64,000 bases of DNA, taken from NCBI RefSeq assembly GCF_010998615.1, contig NZ_JAAEAH010000016.1:51305-115304 (forward strand). The letters run 5' to 3'. Numbering within the stretch: the stretch's first letter is position 1; each line of letters opens with the position of its first letter. The notes under the pieces were generated by a model that saw only the letters and a list, made by a program, of their open reading frames with translations, was not told where the DNA came from and ran no database searches. A program made the position numbers and the translations under genes. The DNA comes from Myxococcus sp. CA023. GTDB taxonomy: Bacteria > Myxococcota > Myxococcia > Myxococcales > Myxococcaceae. Below are positions 8,541 through 17,384 of the stretch, piece after piece.

Positions 8541-9728
8541 ATGAGCCTGCCCCTCTCCTCCGCACCAGCGCCCGCCTGGCTGTGGAAAGGTGACGAGCCG
8601 AGCGTCACCTCGGTGTTTCAGCCCATCGTGGACTTGCTGCGTGGCGAGGTCATCGGGCACGAAGTGCTTTCGCGAGGACCAGGCGAGTTCCGCGAGCCGC
8701 ACGTGCTCTTCACGCAGGCGCGATTGGAAGGCTACACGTGGGAGCTGGAGCGCGCGTGCTGGACGTCCGCGCTACGCTGCATCTCCACGCTGCCGGAGGC
8801 GCAGCGCCGCGCGCCCTTCTTCTTCAACGTCAGCCCGGACGTGCTGAGCGACCCGCGCTTCGGAGATGGCTCCACGGAGGAGCTGCTCGCTCGCTACGGA
8901 CTGAATCCGAAGAACCTGGTGCTCGAAATCACGGAGAAGGCGGCGTTCGAGGACAACGCGCTGCTCCAGCGGCTGACGCGGCAGTGTTCGGCGCTGGGCT
9001 TCGGCATCGCGCTGGATGACTTCGGCGCGGGGCACTCCGGACTGGTGACGCTGGTGAACAGCGCGCCGCAGTTCATCAAGCTGGACCAGGCGCTGGTGCG
9101 GGACATCCACCGGCACAGCTACCAGCAGCACCTGGTGAAGTCGCTGGTGTCCTTCGCGGCCAGCGTCAACGCGACGCTGATTGCGGAAGGCGTGGAGACG
9201 TGGAACGAGCTGGCCGTGCTGCTCCGCCTGGGCATCCGGCACGCGCAGGGCTACCTGGTGGCCCGCCCCGCGCCCGTGCCCGTGCTTCCCAGCGTCGAGT
9301 TCGAGGCGCGGCGCCATGAAGCCATGCGCGCGCTCGACTTCCGCGAGGACGAGGACGACGAGACGGTGGGCAGCATCGTCATCCGCCGCAACTGCGTGGA
9401 GCGGCCCGTGACGCCCGAGGAGTTGGAGCGGCTGTTCCAGCAGAAGGCCGACGTGGACCACGTCGCCGTGCTGCATGGCGAACGGCTGGAGGCGCTGGTG
9501 TTGCGCCGCGCGACGGCCACGAAGGGCGCGGCGCAGGTGGCTCCGCTCATCGTCGAGGACCGGATGGCGCTCACCACCCTGGCGCGGCTCGCCATGGAGC
9601 GCGCGCCCGAAGCGCTCTATGACCCGGTGGTCGTCACGGATGCCCAGAAGCGATTCCTGGGCACCGTCACCATGCAGCAACTCATTCGCCGCATCACGGA
9701 GTTGCTGGAACGGCGCACGCCGGCCTGA
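8541..9728 (+). CDS. EAL-domain c-di-GMP phosphodiesterase with C-terminal CBS-like region
   Basis: A 395-residue protein. Residues 15-265 form an EAL domain, which hydrolyses cyclic di-GMP to pGpG. The signature reads EVL rather than EAL, but the metal and catalytic positions appear intact: the first Glu, NVSP, LEITE, DDFGAGHSG, IKLD, IAEGVET and QGYL. Residues 275-395 resemble a CBS-pair or YkuI-type C-terminal module, which may bind a nucleotide and set activity. No membrane segment is present, so it is cytosolic. The ATG at 8541 is preferred over an upstream in-frame codon because of the adjacent -10-like box. A PilZ protein (10751-11149) lies nearby. Confidence 0.9.
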   Translation: MSLPLSSAPAPAWLWKGDEPSVTSVFQPIVDLLRGEVIGHEVLSRGPGEFREPHVLFTQARLEGYTWELERACWTSALRCISTLPEAQRRAPFFFNVSPDVLSDPRFGDGSTEELLARYGLNPKNLVLEITEKAAFEDNALLQRLTRQCSALGFGIALDDFGAGHSGLVTLVNSAPQFIKLDQALVRDIHRHSYQQHLVKSLVSFAASVNATLIAEGVETWNELAVLLRLGIRHAQGYLVARPAPVPVLPSVEFEARRHEAMRALDFREDEDDETVGSIVIRRNCVERPVTPEELERLFQQKADVDHVAVLHGERLEALVLRRATATKGAAQVAPLIVEDRMALTTLARLAMERAPEALYDPVVVTDAQKRFLGTVTMQQLIRRITELLERRTPA

Positions 9729-9822
9729 TTACGGGCACGGCTGCGGCGCGATGCGCACGACGCGGTAGTCCGACTTGTTGCCCCAATTCACGCGGGCACC
9801 GCCGGAGGTGCAGCGGCGCGCG
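9729..9822 (-). pseudogene. Possible 3' remnant of a lost minus-strand gene
   Basis: Read on the minus strand, one frame gives a coding-like tail ending in VNWGNKSDYRVVRIAPQPCP followed by TAA at 9731-9729. It has no start or upstream body, because the sequence runs into the small plus-strand gene at 9850. The composition looks like a genuine protein C-terminus, but this is judged by eye only. Confidence 0.3.
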
Positions 9823-9849
9823 CCCCTCTGCCTGCAAACAGGAGCACCC

Positions 9850-10110
9850 TTGAGCACGAAGCGATACTTCAAGCGAGATGCAGAATCCGAGTACGGAGAA
9901 GGCATCTGCTACATGGAAATCACGGGGGACTGGCCGAGCCGGCAGATTGAAATCTACGGAGAAACGTGGCTCTGGGGCGACGAGAAACACCTCGAACACC
10001 TTGCGGATCAACCGTTCGAGGTTCTCGACCTGGGTGAGGAGTACGAAATCCCATCAGAGGAATTCGAACGCGCCTGGCAGGAAGCCATGAAACGCACCCC
10101 ACCCAAATGA
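9850..10110 (+). CDS. Small cytosolic protein, possible orphan immunity protein
   Basis: An 86-residue acidic protein with a TTG start at 9850, preceded by GGAG. An upstream in-frame ATG at 9775 would add 25 low-quality residues. Recognisable pieces are MEITGDWPSRQIEIYG, then WGDEKHLEHLADQPF and a C-terminal EEFERAWQEAMKR. This layout recalls small proteins of the DUF6881 kind, often found as immunity-like genes, but I cannot confirm the family. The DNA is less GC-rich than its neighbours, and apparent gene remnants lie on both sides, which suggests acquisition by transfer. No partner toxin is adjacent. Confidence 0.65.
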   Translation: MSTKRYFKRDAESEYGEGICYMEITGDWPSRQIEIYGETWLWGDEKHLEHLADQPFEVLDLGEEYEIPSEEFERAWQEAMKRTPPK

Positions 10111-10122
10111 GGCAGGGCTCAC

Positions 10123-10196
10123 TCAGCCCTGAAGCCTGGCCTTTTGTAGGGCGTTCCAATGGGCATCGATGCGCGACGCCAGGTCATGAACGTTCC
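10123..10196 (-). pseudogene. Possible 3' remnant of a second minus-strand gene
   Basis: One minus-strand frame reads RNVHDLASRIDAHWNALQKA and a few more residues, ending at a TGA at 10125-10123. It is helical and protein-like but has no start of its own, because it begins inside the end of the DUF192 gene. It may be the tail of a displaced gene. Low confidence, by eye only. Confidence 0.25.
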
Positions 10197-10750
<554 letters not shown>

Positions 10751-10754
<4 letters not shown>

Positions 10755-11149
10755 GAGTGCGAGTGCAGCGGCTTGTTGAGCAGCTTCTCCGTCAGCTCGC
10801 CACCGAGACTGTCGGACATCAGCCCCTCCACCACCGTCTCGAACTCCACCCGCTGCGCTTCACTGCTGTAGATGAAACGGATGCCCATGCCGGGCTCGTC
10901 CGCGTCCGCCTTGGACCAGACGACCTCGCCCAGCAGCTCGAAGGGGGCCTCCCGGTGTGGCACCGTCAGCTTGAAAAGGAAGCGCGTGCCGATGGGCAGC
11001 GGCTTCTTCGTCTTGATGAACGTGCCACCCTTGCTGATGTTCTTCGTGTAGTCCGCGAAGAACGAGTTGAGCTTCTTGTAGTCGACCTTCAGCTCGATGG
11101 GCGCGCGCCCGTTCTGGCGGTGCTCTGGACCTGTCTTCTGTTCGGACAT
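10751..11149 (-). CDS. PilZ-domain protein (TIGR02266-like Myxococcus paralogue)
   Basis: A 132-residue single-domain PilZ protein. The c-di-GMP binding signature is present: RQNGR near the N-terminus and NISKGG about 30 residues later, then the barrel (GTRFLFKLTVP, MGIRFIY). It matches the M. xanthus paralogous PilZ-related family TIGR02266. The start at 11149 (MSEQKTG) is chosen because longer in-frame extensions are Arg-rich shadow of the divergent gene. Only 25 bp separate it from the divergent start at 11175. First gene of a two-gene operon with the DUF192 lipoprotein. Confidence 0.88.
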
Positions 11150-11174
11150 GCTGGCCGGGAGTATAGGAGAGGCC

Positions 11175-13535
11175 ATGCGGCAAGTCCTCACCCGCGCCTC
11201 TGGCCTGTTGCGTCGCCCCGCCGTCCTGGCCACCGTCCTCCTGCTCGCGGGCGGGGGCTCGGCGCTCGTCCTGCTCCCCCTCTTTGGCGTCCCCGGCTTC
11301 GAGCTGAGCCTGGCCCTCTCCATCGCCGTCGGCCTGCTCGGAGGGGGGATTGGCATCGCCGCGGCCGCCCAGGAGCGTCGCATCCTGCTGGGCACCGCCC
11401 CGACCCCACCGGGCGCCCTCCGGCCACAGACGCCCAGCGGCGCGGTGGCCCGGGCCCTGGGCACCGCCCTGCTCCTCAACGTCGGCGTCCTGGTGCCCCC
11501 CTTCCTGGTAGCCACCCTGTTCGCCTGGCTGCGCACCGCGTGTGACCCCTTCGCACTGGTGGGCTTCTATCCGATGCTCACCCTCCCCTCGGCCGCGCTG
11601 GCCGCCTCCGCGGGCGTGCTGTGCGGCTTCACCGCCGAGCGCCCCCTCCGGGCCGTGGGGATGTACGCGCTCCTCATCCTCCTCTCCGCCGTGCCCACCG
11701 CGTGGCCTATCGTCGCCGGGCCCCAGGTGTTCGCCTTCAACCACTTCCTGGGACACATGCCCGGGCCCCTCTACGACGAGGCGCTGGGTGTCTCCGCCGC
11801 GCTCGGCTGGTTCCGCTTGGAGACGCTGCTGTGGGTCACCGTGCTCGCGGGGCTCACCTGCGCCCTGCTGGACCTGGGCACCGGGCGCCTTCGCCGCGCC
11901 GGCCTGCGCCGCGCCACCCTGGCCGCCCTGGTGCTACCCCTGGCCGCCATCGCCTTCATGGAGGCGCGCGGCCCCGCCCTGGGCCTGCGGATGACGGATG
12001 CGTGGCTCACGCGGGAGCTCGGCGGCCTGAGGGAGACGGAGCACTTCGTCTTCCACTACTGGCAAGGCAAGCCGCGCGAGGACGTGGACCGCTTCGCGCG
12101 GGACTTGGAGTTCCGCTGGGCCCAGACGCGGCACTTCCTGGGCGTGGCCCCCACCGAGCCCATCCACGTCTGGCTCTACCGCGACGAGCACGAAAAGCAG
12201 CGCCTGGTGGGCGCCGGCCGCACCCAGTTCGCCAAGCCCTGGCGCCACGAGTTGCACATCCAGGACCGGCCCTTCCCCCACTCCGTGCTCCACCATGAGC
12301 TGGCGCACGTCATGGCGGCCCCCGCGGGCAGCGGCCCCTTCCGCGTCACCACCCGGCTGGGCGTCTGGCCGCTCATGGGCGTCATCGAGGGGTTCGCCGT
12401 CGCCGCGGACGGCCCGGTGCAGGGCGACCTCACGCTGCACCAGTGGGCGGCGGGCATGCGCAGGCAGAAGTTGGCGCCGGACATGCGCAAGCTGATGGGG
12501 CCGCAGGGCTTCTACCAGTCGGCCCCCGCGCGCGCGTACACGGTGGCGGGCTCGTTCCTGCGCTACCTGGCGGACACCTATGGCGCGGACCGGCTGCGGG
12601 CCGTGTATGCCCATGCGGACTTCGACGCCGCATACGGCCGTCCCCTGGGAGAGCTCGTCACCGAGTGGGAGCAGTACGTGGACGCGCTCCCCCTGGACGA
12701 AGCCTCCGTGGCGCGCGCCTTCGCGCGCTTCCGCACCGGCAGCCTCTTCACCCGCGCCTGCGCTCGCGAGGTGGCGCGACTGTCGGATTCCGCCCGGCAG
12801 GCGCTGGCGAGTGACCCCGAGGACGCGCTGAAGCGCTACCGCCGCGCCGGCGAGCTCCAGCCCGAAGAGCCCAGCTTCCGCATCGGTGAGGCCGTCGCCC
12901 TGTCCCAACTGGAGCGCTACGCAGACGCGGACGCCGTGCTCGCCGCGGTGGGCGAGCGCATGAAGGGCCAGGCCGTGCTGGAAGCGGAGGTCGCCATGGC
13001 GCGGGCGGACGTCGCGCTGCGCCGCGAGCAGCCCGGCGAAGCCCGCCGCTTCCTCGACACCGTGCTGTCGAAGGACGCCGGGCCGGAGCTGACGCGCACC
13101 GCCCAGGTGAAGCTCGCCGCCATGGAGGACGCCGCGCGCCAGGCCCCCATCGAAGCGTACTTCCGGGCCGGCCAGGACGAGGTGCGTCTGCTCATCCTCG
13201 CGCGCGCCCTGGCCGCGGTGCCCACGGACCCGTTCCTCAACTACCTCATGGGGCGCCGGTTGCAGCAGGTGGGCTCGCCCGTGCTGGCCACGGGCTACCT
13301 GCAACAAGCCCTGGCGGCGGAAGGCCTGCCGGAAGCGCTCCGCCGCGAAGCCCTGCGCATGCGGGTGGAGTCCGCCTACCTGTCAGGAGACTGCGGCGCG
13401 GTGCGGCACGAGGTCGGTGCACTACCGGACTTTGGCGCCGCCTTCCGGGCCTCCGCCGACGAGTGGCGGGAGCGCTGCGACTTCGAGGAGAAGACCTTCC
13501 GTGGACTGCTGGTGCCACGACAGGCTTTCCGCTAG
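11175..13535 (+). CDS. Membrane protein with gluzincin-type peptidase domain and TPR region
   Basis: A 786-residue protein. Residues 10-270 hold six to eight hydrophobic segments. Residues 280-520 form a peptidase MA-like domain with HHELAHV (HExxH at H374-H378), a candidate third ligand in GVIEGFA about 55 residues later, and a downstream SFLRYLADTYG helix. Residues 540-780 are TPR-like helical pairs. It should be a membrane-bound zinc peptidase, or a relative, with its catalytic domain outside the membrane core. The ATG at 11175 has GGAGAGG just upstream; an upstream in-frame start would run into the divergent PilZ gene. Substrate unknown. Confidence 0.82.
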   Translation: MRQVLTRASGLLRRPAVLATVLLLAGGGSALVLLPLFGVPGFELSLALSIAVGLLGGGIGIAAAAQERRILLGTAPTPPGALRPQTPSGAVARALGTALLLNVGVLVPPFLVATLFAWLRTACDPFALVGFYPMLTLPSAALAASAGVLCGFTAERPLRAVGMYALLILLSAVPTAWPIVAGPQVFAFNHFLGHMPGPLYDEALGVSAALGWFRLETLLWVTVLAGLTCALLDLGTGRLRRAGLRRATLAALVLPLAAIAFMEARGPALGLRMTDAWLTRELGGLRETEHFVFHYWQGKPREDVDRFARDLEFRWAQTRHFLGVAPTEPIHVWLYRDEHEKQRLVGAGRTQFAKPWRHELHIQDRPFPHSVLHHELAHVMAAPAGSGPFRVTTRLGVWPLMGVIEGFAVAADGPVQGDLTLHQWAAGMRRQKLAPDMRKLMGPQGFYQSAPARAYTVAGSFLRYLADTYGADRLRAVYAHADFDAAYGRPLGELVTEWEQYVDALPLDEASVARAFARFRTGSLFTRACAREVARLSDSARQALASDPEDALKRYRRAGELQPEEPSFRIGEAVALSQLERYADADAVLAAVGERMKGQAVLEAEVAMARADVALRREQPGEARRFLDTVLSKDAGPELTRTAQVKLAAMEDAARQAPIEAYFRAGQDEVRLLILARALAAVPTDPFLNYLMGRRLQQVGSPVLATGYLQQALAAEGLPEALRREALRMRVESAYLSGDCGAVRHEVGALPDFGAAFRASADEWRERCDFEEKTFRGLLVPRQAFR

Positions 13536-13601
13536 CCACGCTTTTCGGCTAGGCAGGCAGCCAGACAGCGGTGACGTGCCAGCCAGGCAAGGAGGACGTG
13601 G

Positions 13602-14129
13602 ATGCGTTTCGAGTCGCGGCATCGGATTCAGGGGACGGTGGATGAGGTGGAGCGCGCGCTCCTCGACGAGCGGTACTTCGAGTTCCTCCTCAAGCACCAC
13701 GGCGTGCTGCTGGAGTTGCAGCCCCTGGAGGTGAAGCCGGACGGAGACGTCGTGCGCCGCCGCGTGCGCTACCGCCCCAAGCCCGTCATCGAGAAGATTG
13801 GCCCCAAGACGGTGCCCCCGGAGTGGTTCGCGTTCGTCGAGACGTCCACCTATGACAAGCGCCGCAAGGAGTTGACGTTCGAGAACGTCCCCACCTCGAA
13901 CAAGATCTCCAAGATGTTGGTGAACACCGGCACCATGCGCTTCCGCGACGTGGGCGGTGGCCAGACGGAACGGGTGATGGACGGCGAAATCGCCCTCAAG
14001 CTGCCCTTCCTCCTCAAGCCGCTGGGGCTCATCGCGGAGAAGGTCATCCAGTCGGAGGGCCTGAAGATTCTCGACAACGAGGTGCCGGTGCTCAACCGGT
14101 TCATCGCCGAGGTCATCCGCCCCGGTTAG
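13602..14129 (+). CDS. DUF2505-family protein
   Basis: A 175-residue protein resembling DUF2505, a START/SRPBCC-like fold of unknown function. It begins MRFESRHRIQGTVDEVERAL, has the central EWFAFVETSTYDKR segment and ends with a long helix (ILDNEVPVLNRFIAEVI). Members may bind hydrophobic ligands, which is inference from the fold. No signal peptide. AAGGAGGACGTGG precedes the ATG. Confidence 0.75.
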   Translation: MRFESRHRIQGTVDEVERALLDERYFEFLLKHHGVLLELQPLEVKPDGDVVRRRVRYRPKPVIEKIGPKTVPPEWFAFVETSTYDKRRKELTFENVPTSNKISKMLVNTGTMRFRDVGGGQTERVMDGEIALKLPFLLKPLGLIAEKVIQSEGLKILDNEVPVLNRFIAEVIRPG

Positions 14130-14145
14130 TCGTCCACCCGCCCCC

Positions 14146-14200
14146 GGCGGGGCCTGGGAATGGGTTGACTTCCGTTGGGTTGTCCCAATAAGGCCCCGCC
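14146..14200 (+). repeat. Inverted repeat abutting a start codon, with promoter-like hexamers
   Basis: GGCGGGGCCT (14146-14155) and AGGCCCCGCC (14191-14200) are perfect inverted repeats separated by 35 nt. The next pairs TGGGA/TCCCA extend the stem with a bulge. The right arm touches the ATG at 14201. Inside lies TTGACT (14165-14170), with a weak -10 (AATAAG, 14187-14192). Confidence 0.5.
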
Positions 14201-14668
14201 ATGCTCAAACGCTTCCTCGCCTTCAGCGTCCTGTCCCTGCTGGTCGCCTGCGCCCCGAAGCGCATCCCCGGCACGGACATCGTCGACAACTCCGACACGC
14301 GCGCCATTCTCGCGGTCATGGAGCAGTACCGCACGGCGCTGGAGGCCCGGGACGCCCAGGCCATCCAGAAGCTCATCTCGCCTTCGTTCCAGGACGACGG
14401 CGGCACGCCGAGCGACCCCAGCGACGACCTGACGGCGCAGACCCTGGTGCCCTACCTGGAGCGGGTGTTCCCCCGCATCCAAGGCCCCCGCATCGAGCTG
14501 AACGTTCGCCGCATCCAGGTGGGTGACGGCGTGGCCGCCGCCATCTACTACTGGAACGCCTCCTGGCGGATGCCGTCGCTCCACTCGCGCCCGATGAAGG
14601 AGTCCGAGCTGGAGCAGATGGTGCTGCGCAAGGAAGACGGCACCTGGAAGATCATCACCGGCATCTGA
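14201..14668 (+). CDS. NTF2/SnoaL-like lipoprotein
   Basis: A 155-residue lipoprotein. The lipobox is LLVAC with the acylated Cys at residue 17. The mature part has an NTF2/SnoaL-like cone fold pattern: an N-terminal helix MEQYRTALEARDAQAIQKLIS followed by strands ending in EDGTWKIITGI. Such folds bind small ligands or act as scaffolds, and no catalytic residue is evident. There is no Shine-Dalgarno, and an inverted repeat reaches the start codon. Confidence 0.75.
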   Translation: MLKRFLAFSVLSLLVACAPKRIPGTDIVDNSDTRAILAVMEQYRTALEARDAQAIQKLISPSFQDDGGTPSDPSDDLTAQTLVPYLERVFPRIQGPRIELNVRRIQVGDGVAAAIYYWNASWRMPSLHSRPMKESELEQMVLRKEDGTWKIITGI

Positions 14669-14681
14669 CGCCGTCAGGCCC

Positions 14682-15653
14682 TCACAGGCCCAACAGCGCG
14701 GCGAAGCCCTCGGGCCCCATGGCATTCAATGCCCGGGCCCGGTTGAGGTAGGTGCGGTAGTCCTTGCGCACCAGCTTGTCCGCCGGCAGCGGGGACAGGT
14801 GGTAGTCGCGGATGCGGCTCGCCGTGAAGCGCACCGCCCCGTAGAGCGCATGGCCGAAGAGGTTCGTGCGCTCCACGGCGGACAGCGGCCGGACGTCCAC
14901 GTAGCCGCGAATGAAGGCCCGGCACAGCTCCGGCAGGTACTGCCCGCCGTCGAAGCACCAGGCATTGAGGGTGATGGCCACGTCCAGGCCGTAGTCCTCC
15001 CGGCACGCCATCTCGAAGTCGAAGAAGGCGCCCACGCGGTCCCCCAGCCACTTCACGTTGTCCATGAAGAGGTCCGCGTGGATGACGCCGCGAGGCTCCA
15101 GCCCCTGCCGCACCGCGCGCGACGTCTCCATGTCGCGTTGCAGCTCACGCGCCACGGCCGCCAGCTCCGCGTCCGGGTGCGCCACCAGCGCCTCCAGCCA
15201 GCCGCTCACCGTCTCCGGTCCGTAGGGATTCTCCCGCGAGCCGGAGAAGGACTGCGTGTCGCGGTGCAGCTTGCCCAGCTCCGCGCCCAGTTGCTCCAGG
15301 TGGTCGGAGGTGAGGGCCGGGTGGCGCAGCTCCTCGCCCGGCAGCCAGCGGAAGACGCTGACGCGGCCGCCCTCCAGCTCCAGGAAGGTCGCGCCGTCAC
15401 GCGTCGTCAGCTGCACGGGCCCGGGGAAGTGGTACGCGGCCAGGTGCGCGAGCAGCGCGGATTCGAAGCGCAAATCGTCCGCGGAGCGCACCGTGGTGTG
15501 GCGCACGAAGTAGCGCCCGCTCTGCGTCTCCACGCGGTGGTTGGTGTTGATGGAGCCCTGGGGAATGGGCGTCACCTCACGCACAGCCCCGAGCCCGAAT
15601 GCCTCCGCGACCCGCTCGAATGCCTCGGGGGGTAGCGCCGTGTGTACCGCCAT
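14682..15653 (-). CDS. Homoserine kinase type II-like / APH-family phosphotransferase
   Basis: A 323-residue small-molecule kinase of the aminoglycoside phosphotransferase fold, closest in layout to type II ThrB. The catalytic loop reads VIHADLFMDNV and the metal loop FFDFEMA, with an N-terminal PIPQGSINTNH glycine-loop substitute. Type II homoserine kinases phosphorylate homoserine on the route to threonine; other members of this fold phosphorylate choline or fructosyl-lysine. No threonine gene lies nearby, so the substrate is uncertain. It is divergent from the TPR gene at 15790. Confidence 0.8.
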   Translation of the reverse strand: MAVHTALPPEAFERVAEAFGLGAVREVTPIPQGSINTNHRVETQSGRYFVRHTTVRSADDLRFESALLAHLAAYHFPGPVQLTTRDGATFLELEGGRVSVFRWLPGEELRHPALTSDHLEQLGAELGKLHRDTQSFSGSRENPYGPETVSGWLEALVAHPDAELAAVARELQRDMETSRAVRQGLEPRGVIHADLFMDNVKWLGDRVGAFFDFEMACREDYGLDVAITLNAWCFDGGQYLPELCRAFIRGYVDVRPLSAVERTNLFGHALYGAVRFTASRIRDYHLSPLPADKLVRKDYRTYLNRARALNAMGPEGFAALLGL

Positions 15654-15695
15654 ACCTCTGACCTCCCACGTCCGTGTTCACGCCGCCGCCCCCCG

Positions 15696-15724
15696 TTGAC
15701 AGTCGAGGGGACCGTTCCTATCTG
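15696..15724 (+). promoter_or_regulatory. Near-consensus sigma-70-type promoter for TPR gene
   Basis: TTGACA at 15696-15701, a 17-bp spacer, and TATCTG at 15719-15724. This gives a leader of about 60 nt before the ATG at 15790. Confidence 0.5.
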
Positions 15725-15789
15725 AGCGCGGCTTCTATACCCGGCACAACGGCCGGCGCACATCCAACTCCAGCGCGGGGGACAGGTCC

Positions 15790-17373
15790 ATGGGCACCGA
15801 AGGGCGCAAGGACTGGCAGCAGCGCGAAAGCCTCACCAGCGCGCTGGTTCAGGTAGGCGTGGTGGCGGTGCTGCTCGCGGGCGCGGTGGTCTTCTTCGTC
15901 CACCGAGGCACCGTCCGCAAGCAGACGGAGGAACACCTGCGCGCGGCCCGCACGGCCGCCATGCGTGGCAACCCCGCTGACCTCGCCCGCGCGATGACAG
16001 AGCTGGAGGCCCTGTTCCAGCTCGACGCCGAGGCCCGTGACGCCCAAGCCCTGGCCGCCGACATCCAGACAGTGCTGTGGCTGGAGCACCGGCAGCCCGG
16101 CGCGGACGCCAAGGCCCGCGAGCACCTCTCCCGCGCCGAGCAGTTGGAGTCTCAGTCCGGCGAGCGCTACGGCGCCCACGCCCTGCATCTGCTGGCCGCG
16201 GGCAAGTCCGCCGAGGTGGAGCAGTACCTGGCCGGGCTCGAGGCCCGCGGCGCCAGCAACGCCCGGCTGACGCTGGCCCGGGCCCTGGCGCTCCAGGCGC
16301 GCGGCGACCTTCCCGGCGCGAGGCAGGCCTTCGCTCGCGCGGCGGAAGCGTCCTGGCGCGATCCGCGCTTCACCACCGCGTACGGCGAGGCCCTGATGGA
16401 CGAAGGCCAGTACCCGCAGGCGGTGGAGGCCTTCGCCAAGGCCACCAGTGTCAACCCGGACCACCTGCTGGCCCGCGTATCCACCGCGCTGGCCCACACC
16501 TACCAGGGGCGCAAGATGGAGGAAGCGCAGCAGGTGCTCTCCGGCGTGGAGGCCCGGGGCGCGGAGCTGACGCCCGGGCTGAAGGCCCGCGCGGGCGCGC
16601 TGAAGGCGGAGCTGGCGCTGGCCCGCGGCGCGCCCGACGAGGCCCTCTCCGCCGCGGACGAAGCGCTGAAGGCCGTTCCCGATGAACACTACGCCCTCTT
16701 CGCCCGGGCCCGGGCCCTGGCGGTGAAGCGTGACGTCCAGGCGCGCGCGGCCTTCGAGGCGGCCGTGGCCCGGCGCCGCAATGCCCCCCTGCTCTACCTG
16801 GACGGCGCGCGGGCGCTGCAGAGCGCCGGTGACACCGACGGCGCGGTGGCCCTGCTGGACGCGTACGAGGCCACCTTCAGTCCGGTGCAGACCACCACCC
16901 CGGACGGCAAGAAGGCCGGCCTCTTGGAGACGGACAGCCGCTACTGGCTGGCGCGCGGCGGCGTGCTGGAGGCCGCCTCCCGTCAGGACGATGCCCTGGT
17001 CGCCTACGACAAGGCCCTGGCGGCGCGCGGCGTGGACCTGGCCCGGGCGCAGTACGCCAAGGGCGCGCTGCTGCTGGCGCGCAAGGACTACGAGGGAGCC
17101 CGCCCGCTGCTGGCCGCCGTGGCACCCGACAGTGGCGCGGGCACGATGGCGGAGGCCTACACCGCCATGGGGGACCTGCTCTTCGCGCAGGGCGAGCACG
17201 CCGCTGGCTGCCAGTACTACTTCTTCGGCCTCGCGCGAGCCCGGGCGCAGGGCGCGCCCCGCGAAGCGCTGGCGGAGCGCGTGGAGGACATCCGCAAGCG
17301 GCTGGAGTCCGCCGGCCAGGCCAGCATGGCCAAGGGCTGGAAGGCGGAGTCGGGCTCGCTCCTGGAGCCGTGA
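15790..17373 (+). CDS. Membrane-anchored TPR protein
   Basis: A 527-residue protein with one N-terminal transmembrane segment (VGVVAVLLAGAVVFFVH, residues 22-38) followed by about ten tetratricopeptide-like helical pairs (for example QYPQAVEAFAKATSVNPDH and EALKAVPDEHYALFARARAL). This makes an anchored protein-interaction scaffold whose TPR domain is probably periplasmic. It is very Ala-rich, like other myxobacterial TPR proteins. It converges on the Vps62 lipoprotein gene with an 11-bp gap. Partner unknown. Confidence 0.8.
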   Translation: MGTEGRKDWQQRESLTSALVQVGVVAVLLAGAVVFFVHRGTVRKQTEEHLRAARTAAMRGNPADLARAMTELEALFQLDAEARDAQALAADIQTVLWLEHRQPGADAKAREHLSRAEQLESQSGERYGAHALHLLAAGKSAEVEQYLAGLEARGASNARLTLARALALQARGDLPGARQAFARAAEASWRDPRFTTAYGEALMDEGQYPQAVEAFAKATSVNPDHLLARVSTALAHTYQGRKMEEAQQVLSGVEARGAELTPGLKARAGALKAELALARGAPDEALSAADEALKAVPDEHYALFARARALAVKRDVQARAAFEAAVARRRNAPLLYLDGARALQSAGDTDGAVALLDAYEATFSPVQTTTPDGKKAGLLETDSRYWLARGGVLEAASRQDDALVAYDKALAARGVDLARAQYAKGALLLARKDYEGARPLLAAVAPDSGAGTMAEAYTAMGDLLFAQGEHAAGCQYYFFGLARARAQGAPREALAERVEDIRKRLESAGQASMAKGWKAESGSLLEP

Positions 17374-17384
17374 ACCCCAGCCCG

